Positions 9,893 to 18,250 of a stretch of DNA of 64,000 nt are shown here, in pieces; within the stretch, counting starts at the first letter, position 1; every line of letters begins with the position of its first letter. Origin of the DNA: Streptomyces sp. AC558_RSS880 (GTDB taxonomy: Bacteria > Actinomycetota > Actinomycetes > Streptomycetales > Streptomycetaceae); assembly GCF_019049255.1 (NCBI RefSeq), contig NZ_JAGMUJ010000031.1, positions 206,585 through 270,584 on the forward strand, written 5' to 3'. The notes under the pieces were generated by a model. That model made no database searches and was not told the origin of the DNA. It was given only the letters and a program-made list of their open reading frames with translations. A program made the translations under genes and the position numbers.

Positions 9893-11575
9893 ATGTCCGA
9901 ACCCCGACCTGTCCGAGCACCGCGCGGCACCGAACCGAGCGCCCTGGGCTGGCAGCAGGAAGCCGCCCTGCGGATGCTGCAGAACAACCTCGACCCGGAG
10001 GTCGCCGAGCACCCCGACAAGCTCGTCGTCTACGGCGGCACGGGGAAGGCGGCCCGCGACTGGCGCTCCTTCGACGCCATGGTCCGCACGCTGAGGACCC
10101 TCAAGCAGGACGAGACGATGCTCGTCCAGTCCGGCCGCCCGGTCGGCGTCATGCAGACCCACGAGTGGGCACCGCGGGTCCTGATCGCCAACTCCAACCT
10201 CGTCGGCGACTGGGCCAACTGGGAGGAGTTCCGCCGCCTGGAGGCCCTCGGCCTGACCATGTACGGGCAGATGACCGCCGGCTCCTGGATCTACATCGGC
10301 ACCCAGGGCATCCTCCAGGGCACCTACGAGACCTTCGCCGCCGTCGCCGCGAAGCTGCACTCCATGGGTAAAGGGGTCGACGGCACCCTCGCCGGGACCA
10401 TCACGCTCACCGCCGGGCTCGGCGGGATGGGCGGCGCCCAGCCGCTGGCCGTCACCATGAACGGCGGCGTCGCGATCTGCGTCGACTGCGACCCCCGCGC
10501 GATCGAACGCCGCATCGAGCACCGGTACCTGGACGTGAAGGCGGACTCGCTCGACCACGCCCTGCGGTTGGCCGTCGAGGCCCGCGACGCCCGCCGCCCC
10601 CTGTCCATCGGGGTCCTCGGCAACGCCGCCGAGCTGGTGCCGCAGATGCTCGCCATGGGCGCGCCCGTCGACATCGTCACCGACCAGACCTCCGCCCACG
10701 ACCCGCTGGCGTACCTCCCCGTCGGGATCTCCTTCGACGACATGGCGGACGCCGCGGCGAAGGACCCGGCCGGCTTCACCACCCGCGCGCGTGAGTCCAT
10801 GGCCCGGCACGTCGAGGCGATGGTCGGCTTCCAGGACGCCGGTGCCGAGGTGTTCGACTACGGCAACTCCATCCGTGGTGAGGCGCAGCTCGCCGGGTAC
10901 GACCGCGCGTTCGCCTTCCCGGGGTTCGTGCCGGCGTACATCCGGCCGCTGTTCTGCGAGGGCAAGGGGCCCTTCCGGTGGGCCGCGCTGTCGGGTGACC
11001 CCGCCGACATCGCCAAGACCGACAAGGCGGTTCTCGACCTCTTCCCGGAGAACGAGTCCCTGGCCCGGTGGATCAGGATGGCGGGGGAGCGCGTCCACTT
11101 CCAGGGCCTGCCCGCCCGCATCTGCTGGCTCGGCTACGGCGAGCGCGACAAGGCCGGCGAGCGCTTCAACGACATGGTCGCGAGCGGGGAGCTGGCCGCC
11201 CCGATCGTGATCGGGCGGGACCACCTCGACTGCGGTTCGGTGGCTTCTCCCTATCGGGAGACCGAGGCGATGCTGGACGGATCCGACGCCATCGCCGACT
11301 GGCCGCTGCTGAACGCGATGGTGAACGTGGCCTCAGGGGCGTCGTGGGTGTCCCTCCACCACGGTGGGGGTGTCGGTATGGGACGGTCGATCCACGCCGG
11401 GCAGGTGACGGTGGCCGACGGGACCGCGCTGGCCGGGGAGAAGATCCGGCGGGTGCTCACCAACGACCCCGGCATGGGCGTCATCCGGCATGTCGACGCC
11501 GGGTACGACATCGCGGAGTCGGTGGCGGGCGAGCGGGGTGTCCGCGTGCCGATGCGTGAGGGTGACCCGGCGTGA
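9893..11575 (+). CDS. hutU: Urocanate hydratase
   Basis: Second step of histidine degradation: urocanate plus water gives 4-imidazolone-5-propionate, using tightly bound NAD+. The 560-aa length is that of the family. Family hallmarks include VYGGTGKAARDW near residue 45, the glycine-rich GGMGGAQPLA segment (about 181-190), and YGNSIRGEA followed by GFVPAYIRPLFCEGKGPFRW. The C-terminal WVSLHHGGGVGMG holds the NAD and substrate site. GGAGG lies 10 nt before the ATG. First gene of a four-gene operon; its stop overlaps the next start (GTGA). Histidase (hutH) is not in this window. Confidence 0.97.
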   Translation: MSEPRPVRAPRGTEPSALGWQQEAALRMLQNNLDPEVAEHPDKLVVYGGTGKAARDWRSFDAMVRTLRTLKQDETMLVQSGRPVGVMQTHEWAPRVLIANSNLVGDWANWEEFRRLEALGLTMYGQMTAGSWIYIGTQGILQGTYETFAAVAAKLHSMGKGVDGTLAGTITLTAGLGGMGGAQPLAVTMNGGVAICVDCDPRAIERRIEHRYLDVKADSLDHALRLAVEARDARRPLSIGVLGNAAELVPQMLAMGAPVDIVTDQTSAHDPLAYLPVGISFDDMADAAAKDPAGFTTRARESMARHVEAMVGFQDAGAEVFDYGNSIRGEAQLAGYDRAFAFPGFVPAYIRPLFCEGKGPFRWAALSGDPADIAKTDKAVLDLFPENESLARWIRMAGERVHFQGLPARICWLGYGERDKAGERFNDMVASGELAAPIVIGRDHLDCGSVASPYRETEAMLDGSDAIADWPLLNAMVNVASGASWVSLHHGGGVGMGRSIHAGQVTVADGTALAGEKIRRVLTNDPGMGVIRHVDAGYDIAESVAGERGVRVPMREGDPA

Positions 11576-12930
11576 AGGACGGCAACCCCTCGGTGGAGGC
11601 GGAGACGTCGTCGCCTGCGGGCCCGGGTGCGCCCGCCCTCCCCCACGGTCCGGACGGCACGGGAGGTTCCCCCGACGCCCTGCGGAACGACTGCCCGCCG
11701 CCTGTACGGGCCGACGGTTTCCACGAGATGTGGCGTCAACTGTGGCCCATCGGGCGCAACGCGGCCTCCGGCGGCTACCGGCGGTTCGCCTGGACCCGGG
11801 CCGACTCCGACTGCCGGGCCTGGTTCGAGGAGCAGGCCCGCAGGCGGCAGCTGACCCATGAGGTCGACCGGAACGGGAACCAGTGGGCCTGGCTCGGGGA
11901 TCCCGCCCGGGGGGACGCCGTCGTCACCGGGTCGCACCTGGACTCCGTGCCCGACGGCGGGGCCTTCGACGGGCCCCTCGGAGTGGTGTCCGCCTTCGCC
12001 GCCCTCGACGAACTGCGCCGCAGGGGCGCGCGCTTCACCAAGCCCTTCGGCATCGTCAACTTCGGGGACGAGGAGGGCGCCCGCTTCGGGCTCGCCTGCG
12101 TCGGCTCCCGGCTCACCGCGGGCGTGCTCACCGTCGAGCAGGCCCACCGGCTCACCGACGGGGACGGAATCACGCTCCCGCAGGCCATGGAGGCCGCCGG
12201 ACACGACCCCGACGCCCTCGGCGCCGACCCCGAACGGCTCGACCGCATCGGTGCCTTCGTGGAACTCCACGTCGAACAGGGGCGCGCCCTCGACCTGTCC
12301 GGCGACCGCATCGGCATCGCGTCCGCCATCTGGCCGCACGGCCGCTGGCGGTTCGACTTCCGGGGCGAGGCCAACCACGCCGGCACCACCCGGCTCGCCG
12401 ACCGGCGCGACCCCGTGCTGCCGTACGCGGAGACCGTCCTCGCCGCCCGTCGCGAGGCGGAACTCGCCGGTGCCGTGGCCACCTTCGGCAAGATCGCCGT
12501 CGAGCCGAACGGCGTCAACGCCATCCCCTCCCTGGTGCGCGGCTGGCTCGACTCCCGCGCCGCCGACCAGCAGAGCCTGGACGCCGTCGTGGACGGCGTG
12601 CGGGAGGCCGCCCGCGCCCACGCGCGGGAGCACGGCGTGACACTCGACGTCGAACGCGAGTCCTTCACCCCCGTCGTCGAGTTCGACCACGCCCTGCGCG
12701 ACGAACTCGCCCGCATCCTCGGCAGCGACACCGGCCTCAAGGTGCCCGTCCTCGGCACCGGCGCCGGACACGACGCCGGAATCCTCTCCGGACGCGTCCC
12801 GACCGCCATGCTGTTCGTGCGCAACCCCACCGGCGTCTCGCACTCCCCGGCCGAGTCCGCCACCGAGGACGACTGCGTGGCCGGGGTCCTCGCCCTCGCC
12901 GACGTACTGGAAGGACTGGCCTGCACGTGA
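11572..12930 (+). CDS. M20-family amidohydrolase (allantoate/carbamoylase type), probable N-formylglutamate hydrolase of the hut pathway
   Basis: A 452-residue di-zinc hydrolase of the allantoate amidohydrolase / N-carbamoyl-amino-acid hydrolase family. Metal-binding motifs are GSHLDSVPDGGAFDG, the catalytic glutamates in GDEEGARFG, ELHVEQG, and GTGAGHDAG. A central dimerisation domain occupies about residues 210-330. It overlaps hutU and hutF by four bases on either side, so it is co-translated with them. HutF produces N-formylglutamate, and no HutG-type deformylase is present here. By inference this enzyme removes the formyl group. Annotation as allantoate amidohydrolase would rest only on family resemblance. 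The GTG start is fixed by the GTGA overlap. Confidence 0.88.
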   Translation: MKDGNPSVEAETSSPAGPGAPALPHGPDGTGGSPDALRNDCPPPVRADGFHEMWRQLWPIGRNAASGGYRRFAWTRADSDCRAWFEEQARRRQLTHEVDRNGNQWAWLGDPARGDAVVTGSHLDSVPDGGAFDGPLGVVSAFAALDELRRRGARFTKPFGIVNFGDEEGARFGLACVGSRLTAGVLTVEQAHRLTDGDGITLPQAMEAAGHDPDALGADPERLDRIGAFVELHVEQGRALDLSGDRIGIASAIWPHGRWRFDFRGEANHAGTTRLADRRDPVLPYAETVLAARREAELAGAVATFGKIAVEPNGVNAIPSLVRGWLDSRAADQQSLDAVVDGVREAARAHAREHGVTLDVERESFTPVVEFDHALRDELARILGSDTGLKVPVLGTGAGHDAGILSGRVPTAMLFVRNPTGVSHSPAESATEDDCVAGVLALADVLEGLACT

Positions 12931-14270
12931 CTGCCACCCCGCGGACGTACTGGCTGGAACACGCCTGGCTCGGCACCCGTGTCGAGCCAGGCGTGACCCT
13001 CGCCGTCCGGGACGGCCGGATCACCGCCGTCCGTCAGGACACCCCCGCCCCGCCACCGGGCGCCGAGGTCCTGCGCGGACTGACCCTCCCGGGACTGGCG
13101 AACGCCCACAGCCACGCCTTCCACCGCGCCCTGCGCTCCACGGTCCAGGTGGGGTCCGGGACTTTCTGGACCTGGCGCGAGGTCATGTACGCCACGGCCG
13201 ACCGGCTCACCCCGGACACGTACCACGCCCTCGCCCGTGCGACCTACGCCGAGATGGCGCTGGCGGGCATCACGGCGGTCGGCGAGTTCCACTACGTCCA
13301 CCACGCCCCCGGCGGCACGCCCTACGCCGACCCCAACGCCATGGGCGAGGCGCTCATCGAGGCCGCCGCCGAAGCCGGTGTCCGCATCACCCTCCTCGAC
13401 ACCGTCTACCTCTCCTCCGGCTTCGGACAGCCGCCCACCACCCACCAGCTCCGCTTCTCCGACGGCGACGCGGACGCCTGGGCCGATCGCTGTTCAGTTC
13501 TCAAGGAACGGGATCACGCACGGATCGGGGCGGCGATCCACTCCGTCCGGGCCGTACCGGCGGAGCAGTTGGCGACCGTGGCACGGTGGGCCGAGGAGCG
13601 GCGGGCCCCGCTCCATGTGCACCTGTCCGAGCAGACCGCCGAGAACGACGCCTGCCAGGCGATCCACGGCTGCACCCCGGCGCAGCTCCTGGCCGTGCAC
13701 GGCGTCCTCGGACCGCGCACCACCGGCGTCCACAACACCCACCTCACCGCCGAGGACATCTCTCTCATCGGCGGCAGCGGCACCGGCACCTGCATGTGCC
13801 CGACGACCGAACGCGACCTCGCCGACGGCATCGGCCCCGCCGCCGCCCTGCAGAACGAGGGCTCCCCGCTCTCCCTCGGCTCCGACAGCCACGCCGTGAT
13901 CGACCTGCTCGAAGAGGCACGCGCGATGGAGCTCGACGAGCGGCTGCGCACCCGCACCCGCGGCCACTGGACGGCCGCCGCGCTGCTGCGGGCCGCCACC
14001 GTCGACGGACACGCCGCCCTCGGCTGGGACGACACCGGCCGCATCGAGGCCGGCGGGCGCGCCGACCTCGTCACGATCGCCCTCGACTCGGTCAGGACAG
14101 CGGGGCCCCTGCCCGGGTTCGGAGCCGAGACGGCCGTATTCGCGGCGACCGCGGCGGACGTACGCCACACGGTCGTGGGAGGCCGGCACGTCGTACGCGA
14201 CGGGGCGCACACGCTCGTACCCGATGTACCCGGAGCCCTCGCGCGGGCAGTCGAAGCCCTGCGAGCCTGA
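12927..14270 (+). CDS. hutF: Formimidoylglutamate deiminase
   Basis: Hydrolyses N-formimino-L-glutamate to N-formyl-L-glutamate and ammonia. The protein has 447 residues in the amidohydrolase barrel superfamily. Metal ligands are in NAHSHAFHR (about residues 56-64), HVHLSEQ, and the late aspartate in GSDSHAV. Substrate-pocket features FWTWREVMY and GEFHYVHH are typical of HutF and not of guanine deaminase. The GTG start overlaps the stop of the M20 gene (GTGA). A 20-nt gap separates it from hutI. Confidence 0.94.
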   Translation: MTATPRTYWLEHAWLGTRVEPGVTLAVRDGRITAVRQDTPAPPPGAEVLRGLTLPGLANAHSHAFHRALRSTVQVGSGTFWTWREVMYATADRLTPDTYHALARATYAEMALAGITAVGEFHYVHHAPGGTPYADPNAMGEALIEAAAEAGVRITLLDTVYLSSGFGQPPTTHQLRFSDGDADAWADRCSVLKERDHARIGAAIHSVRAVPAEQLATVARWAEERRAPLHVHLSEQTAENDACQAIHGCTPAQLLAVHGVLGPRTTGVHNTHLTAEDISLIGGSGTGTCMCPTTERDLADGIGPAAALQNEGSPLSLGSDSHAVIDLLEEARAMELDERLRTRTRGHWTAAALLRAATVDGHAALGWDDTGRIEAGGRADLVTIALDSVRTAGPLPGFGAETAVFAATAADVRHTVVGGRHVVRDGAHTLVPDVPGALARAVEALRA

Positions 14271-14290
14271 CGACCCCCCATGAGGACGCC

Positions 14291-15475
14291 ATGAGCAGCA
14301 GCACCGTCATCAGCAACATCGCCGCGCTGGTCACCAACGACCCCTCCCTGGGTGACAACTCTCCCCTCGGTCTGGTCCGGGACGCGGCCGTCGTCATCGA
14401 GGGCGACCGCGTCGTGTGGACCGGTGAATCAAGCAAAGCACCCGCCACTGACAACCGGGTCGACGCCGGGGGCCGGGCGGTCCTGCCGGGCTTCGTCGAC
14501 TCGCACTCCCACCTGGTCTTCGCGGGCGACCGCACCGAGGAGTTCAACGCCCGGATGTCGGGCCGCCCGTACGGCGCGGGCGGCATCCGCACCACCGTCG
14601 CCGCCACCCGCGCCGCCGGCGACGCGGAACTGGAGGCGAACCTCACCCGTTTCCTCGACGAGGCGCTCCGCCAGGGCACCACGACCTTCGAGACCAAGTC
14701 CGGCTACGGCCTGACCGTCGAGGACGAGGCCCGCGCCCTGCGCCTGGCCGCCCGCCACACCGACGAGGTCACCTATCTCGGCGCCCACGTCGTCGCGCCG
14801 GAGTACGCCGAGGACCCGGCCGGATACGTCGCCCTGGTCACCGGCGAGATGCTGGACGCCTGCGCGCCGCACGCCCGCTGGATCGACGTCTTCTGCGAGA
14901 AGGGCGCCTTCGACGGCGACCAGGCCCGCGCGATCCTCACCGCCGGGAAGGCGAAGGGCCTGCACCCGCGCGTCCACGCCAACCAGCTGTCGTACGGCCC
15001 CGGCGTCCAGCTCGCCGTCGAGCTGGACGCGGCCAGCGCCGACCACTGCACCCACCTCACCGACGCCGACGTGGACGCCCTCGCGAACAGCGGCACGGTC
15101 GCCACCCTGCTCCCCGGCGCCGAGTTCTCCACCCGCGCCGAGTGGCCGGACGCCCGCCGGCTGCTGGACGCGGGGGCCACGGTCGCGCTGTCCACCGACT
15201 GCAACCCCGGTTCGTCCTTCACGTCCTCCGTCCCCTTCTGTATCGCGCTCGCGGTGCGGGACATGGGGATGACGCCGGACGAGGCGGTCTGGTCGGCCAC
15301 GGCGGGCGGCGCGGCGGCCCTGCGCCGCACCGACATCGGCCGCCTGACCCCGGGCGCGTACGCCGACCTCACCCTCCTCGACGCCCCGAGCCACGTCCAC
15401 CTCGCCTACCGGCCCGGTGTACCGCTGGTCGCGGAGGTGTGGCGACGGGGCGTACGCGGGGTGGGAGCGGCTTGA
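14291..15475 (+). CDS. hutI: Imidazolonepropionase
   Basis: Opens the ring of 4-imidazolone-5-propionate to give N-formimino-L-glutamate, the step between HutU and HutF. The 394-aa metal-dependent amidohydrolase has the N-terminal metal motif DSHSHLVFAGDR, the HutI signature FETKSGYGLTVEDE, the histidines of HPRVHANQLS, and the late STDCNPGSSF segment. The ATG at 14291 follows TGAGGACGCC. Last gene of the operon; a hairpin at 15496-15525 separates it from the convergent sigma factor gene. Confidence 0.96.
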   Translation: MSSSTVISNIAALVTNDPSLGDNSPLGLVRDAAVVIEGDRVVWTGESSKAPATDNRVDAGGRAVLPGFVDSHSHLVFAGDRTEEFNARMSGRPYGAGGIRTTVAATRAAGDAELEANLTRFLDEALRQGTTTFETKSGYGLTVEDEARALRLAARHTDEVTYLGAHVVAPEYAEDPAGYVALVTGEMLDACAPHARWIDVFCEKGAFDGDQARAILTAGKAKGLHPRVHANQLSYGPGVQLAVELDAASADHCTHLTDADVDALANSGTVATLLPGAEFSTRAEWPDARRLLDAGATVALSTDCNPGSSFTSSVPFCIALAVRDMGMTPDEAVWSATAGGAAALRRTDIGRLTPGAYADLTLLDAPSHVHLAYRPGVPLVAEVWRRGVRGVGAA

Positions 15476-15495
15476 CGCTCCCCGGGCATCCCGAA

Positions 15496-15525
15496 GGGGG
15501 GTGGCCCGGCTCCGGACCACCCCCC
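15496..15525. terminator. Bidirectional terminator between hutI and the sigma factor gene
   Basis: GGGGGGTGG (15496-15504) and CCACCCCCC (15517-15525) form a perfect 9-bp stem around a 12-nt loop. The outer sequence GACGCT/AGCGTC can extend the fold. It sits between convergent stops. Confidence 0.65.
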
Positions 15526-15552
15526 TGGAGGGCAAGCGTCACCCGGTGAGGA

Positions 15553-16467
15553 TCATTCCTCGACCGTGAGCCCCTTGCGCAGCTTCACCAGCGTCCGTGA
15601 CAGCAGGCGGGAGACGTGCATCTGGGAGATGCCCAGTTCCTCGCCGATCTCCGACTGGGTCATGCCCGCGACGAAGCGCAGTGAGAGGATCTTCCGGTCC
15701 CGCGGCGGCAGTTCGGCGATCAGCGGCTTCAACGACTCGACGTACTCGATGCCTTCGAGCCCGTGGTCCTCGTATCCGATCCGGTCCGCCAGGGCGCCCT
15801 CGGCGTCGTCCTCCTCCGGCTGGGCGTCCAGCGAGGAGGCGGTGTAGGCGTTCGACGCCGCCATGCCCTCGACGACCTCGTCGTTGGTGATGCCCAGGCG
15901 CTCGGCCAGTTCGGCCACCGTCGGCGCCCGGTCCAGCTGCTGGGCCAGCTCGTCACCGGCCTTGGCCAGGTCGAGCCGGAGCTCCTGCAGTCGGCGCGGT
16001 ACGCGCACGGACCACGAGGTGTCGCGGAAGAAGCGCTTGATCTCGCCGATGATGGTGGGCATCGCGAAGGTGGGGAACTCCACGCCGCGCGACAGTTCGA
16101 AGCGGTCGATCGCCTTGATCAGGCCGATGGTGCCGACCTGGATGATGTCCTCCATCGGCTCGCTGCGCGAGCGGAAACGGGAGGCGGCGAACTTGACCAG
16201 GGCGAGGTTCAGCTCGACGAGCGTGTTGCGTACGTACGAATACTCGTGGGTGCCTTCCTCCAGCGACTCCAGGCGCTCGAAGAGGGTCTTGGACAGAGCC
16301 CGCGCGTCGACCGGGCCCACCTCGTCGTACGGGGGGATCTCCGGAAGTCCGGCGAGTAGGTCGTCCGGGACGACACCCGTGTCGTCCTGCTCGATGGGAT
16401 CCAGATGTTCCGGAGGGAGTGTCGACGTCGCTTTCGGGGTACGCGATGCGTCGAGCCGGGGTGACAT
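15553..16467 (-). CDS. RNA polymerase sigma factor of the SigB/SigF/SigG group (SigI-like)
   Basis: A 304-residue stress or sporulation-type sigma-70 factor. It has regions 2 to 4 but no region 1.1. Region 2 contains EPMEDIIQVGTIGLIKAIDRFELSRGVEF and the -10-reading helix, region 3 is RLQELRLDLAKAGDELAQQL and onward, and region 4 is SLRFVAGMTQSEIGEELG with its helix-turn-helix. The start MSPRLDAS follows GGAGG with 5-nt spacing; MPRTMEDI 24 nt upstream lacks a site. It is divergent from a STAS antagonist and an RsbW-like kinase, the classic partner-switch set. From memory, the arrangement resembles the osmotic-stress SigI locus of S. coelicolor. Confidence 0.92.
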   Translation of the reverse strand: MSPRLDASRTPKATSTLPPEHLDPIEQDDTGVVPDDLLAGLPEIPPYDEVGPVDARALSKTLFERLESLEEGTHEYSYVRNTLVELNLALVKFAASRFRSRSEPMEDIIQVGTIGLIKAIDRFELSRGVEFPTFAMPTIIGEIKRFFRDTSWSVRVPRRLQELRLDLAKAGDELAQQLDRAPTVAELAERLGITNDEVVEGMAASNAYTASSLDAQPEEDDAEGALADRIGYEDHGLEGIEYVESLKPLIAELPPRDRKILSLRFVAGMTQSEIGEELGISQMHVSRLLSRTLVKLRKGLTVEE

Positions 16468-16718
16468 GATGTCCTCCATCGTTCTCGGCATATGGCTGCC
16501 GAAGCCGATACGTGCACTGCGGTGTGCGGCGCCTCCAAAGCCGGCCGTGTCGGTTACGTGTTCTTACTAGCCCTACCCGCTTTCCTGAACCGATCGCAAG
16601 TGCGTTCTGTTCGCATATGTCCATTTGCGTGCGATTGTTCGGCTGTTGAAGCGTGGCCATAAGGCGTAATGTTCGAGGACGTCAGCAGGCAGCCACGACG
16701 TCGGGAGAGAGAGACGGC

Positions 16719-17096
16719 ATGGACCGCGGGACGGTCGGCAGCGCACAGTCTGGCCGGCTTCTGGTCGAGGTGCGAGAAGAGGGCCCCAGTGCCGTCGTGA
16801 CTCCGGCGGGTGAGTTGGATCACCACACCGCCGATCTGTTGCGGGAGCCACTGGAGGACTGCCTCGCCAAGGGATTCAAGCGGCTTGTCATCGACTGCTC
16901 CCGGCTGGAGTTCTGTGACTCCACGGGGCTGAACGTGCTGCTCGGCGCCCGGTTGAAGGCCGAGGCGGCCGGGGGAGGGGTGCATCTCGTGGGGATGCAG
17001 CCCGTCGTCGCGCGCGTCTTCGAGATCACGGGAGCGGACGCGGTGTTCACGGTCCACGACACTCTCGAGGCGGCACTGGCCGACGATTCCGCGTGA
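16719..17096 (+). CDS. Anti-sigma factor antagonist (STAS domain)
   Basis: A 125-residue STAS protein of the SpoIIAA/RsbV type. It binds the anti-sigma kinase when unphosphorylated and so frees the sigma factor. The phosphorylatable serine is Ser68 in EFCDSTGLNVLL. The hydrophobic core GPSAVVTPAGELD and RLVIDCSRL match the fold. The ATG was chosen because GGGAGAGAGA precedes it and conserved sequence starts shortly after; an upstream in-frame start would add 22 unlikely residues. Divergent from the sigma factor and 243 nt upstream of the kinase gene. Confidence 0.9.
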   Translation: MDRGTVGSAQSGRLLVEVREEGPSAVVTPAGELDHHTADLLREPLEDCLAKGFKRLVIDCSRLEFCDSTGLNVLLGARLKAEAAGGGVHLVGMQPVVARVFEITGADAVFTVHDTLEAALADDSA

Positions 17097-17338
17097 CGCG
17101 CGCGGGCAGGCCCGGCCGGGCTCTCGCGCCGCCCCCGCCGTCGGAGGGCCGCTTCCGTCGCGCCCTTTCGTGCGAATACGGGGGTGTCCCCTCGGTCCGC
17201 CCGGGCAGGAGACACCCTGAACGTGCGGGACGCGGTGGTCGCGAGGGTGCCGAGAACCGGACGCGCCGTCCGCGCGTGACCGACCGAGTACGGAAACTTT
17301 TGAATCGTGAACTGGTGACACGGTGAGGTGAAGCGCTG

Positions 17339-17923
17339 ATGAGCACCACCCGGCCCTACTCGCCGGGCGACCGCGGTCCGGAGCCCGGCGGCGCTTCCGG
17401 GACGCCCGGGGGCGACGCGCCGGCGGGGGGCGCGTCCGACGGGGGCGTCGCCGTGCCCACCGCGTCATCGGGGTCTTCCGGGCCGTCGGGGTCTTCCGGG
17501 CCGTCGGGCGACGGCGGCCAGGTCCGTCGGCTGAGCTTCGACGGCGAGAGCGGCGTCGTACCGCTCGCCCGTGACTTCACCCGCCAGGCGCTGTACGCGT
17601 GGGGCTGGCTGCCCGCCGCCACCGCCGACCAGCGGGCCGCCGCCGAGGACGTCCTGCTCGTCGTCTCCGAGCTGGTCACCAACGCCTGCCTGCACGCCGA
17701 GGGGCCGGATCATCTGGCCATCACCTGCGACAAGAAGGTGATCCGGGTCGAGGTCACCGACCGGGGCACGGGCCAGCCGGCCCCGCGCACCCCGCACCGG
17801 GCGGGCCGCCCCGGCGGCCACGGCATGTTCATCGTGCAGCGGCTCTGCCTGGACTGGGGGGTCGTACGGGCCCCGGACGTCGCGGGCAAGACGGTCTGGG
17901 CGGAACTCGGGGCACCCGCGTAG
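17339..17923 (+). CDS. Anti-sigma factor serine kinase (RsbW/SpoIIAB-like HATPase)
   Basis: A 194-residue GHKL ATP-binding protein expected to bind and silence the sigma factor and to phosphorylate the STAS antagonist. The N box is VSELVTNACLHAEG (about residues 103-116), followed by G1 VTDRGTGQPAP and G2 GRPGGHGMFIV. The first 60 residues are low-complexity Gly/Ser/Pro, including a DNA-level duplication that encodes SSGPSGSSGPSG, and are probably disordered. GAGGTGAAG precedes the ATG. It forms a partner-switch trio with the neighbouring STAS and sigma genes. Confidence 0.87.
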   Translation: MSTTRPYSPGDRGPEPGGASGTPGGDAPAGGASDGGVAVPTASSGSSGPSGSSGPSGDGGQVRRLSFDGESGVVPLARDFTRQALYAWGWLPAATADQRAAAEDVLLVVSELVTNACLHAEGPDHLAITCDKKVIRVEVTDRGTGQPAPRTPHRAGRPGGHGMFIVQRLCLDWGVVRAPDVAGKTVWAELGAPA

Positions 17924-17983
17924 TTCCCGCTCACCGCCGCGCCCGGAGCCCCGCACCGGGCCGCGCTGCTCCTGACCGGAGGG

Positions 17984-18152
17984 TTTTCGCCCCCGCCGCC
18001 CCTTCCCATTCCCGTCCCCCGGGGGCGCTGCCCCCGAACCCCTGCTCCTCAAACGCCGGAGAGGCTGAGAATTAGCCCCTCCGGCGTTTGAGGAGCGGGG
18101 TCTGGGGCGGAGCCCCAGGTTCGGGACGGGAAGGGGCGGCGGGGGCGAAAAA
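17984..18152. repeat. Large imperfect inverted repeat, dispersed family B
   Basis: Two arms of about 75 nt (17984-18061 and 18079-18152) are imperfect reverse complements. The inner 18 bp (GCTCCTCAAACGCCGGAG at 18044-18061 against CTCCGGCGTTTGAGGAGC at 18079-18096) are perfect. A single-arm relative lies at 25881-25942. It occupies most of the gap between the convergent kinase and transporter genes and can act as a terminator for the former. Confidence 0.8.
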
Positions 18153-18192
18153 ACAAGTGGCCGTATGCGCCCAGCCCCTCCCCGCGAACGCC

Positions 18193-18229
18193 CGAAGGGC
18201 TCCGCATCCACCGGATGCGGAGCCCTTCG
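18193..18229. terminator. Terminator of the peptide transporter gene
   Basis: CGAAGGGCTCCGCATCC and its exact reverse complement form a 17-bp stem with a 3-nt loop (ACC), 22 nt beyond the stop of the minus-strand transporter gene. Confidence 0.75.
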
Positions 18230-18250
18230 TACCGAGCCGTGGGGGAAGGC

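Noticed and set aside
11572..12930. Allantoate amidohydrolase of purine breakdown
   Set aside because: No other ureide-pathway gene is nearby, and the gene is translationally coupled to hutU and hutF, which favours a role in histidine degradation.
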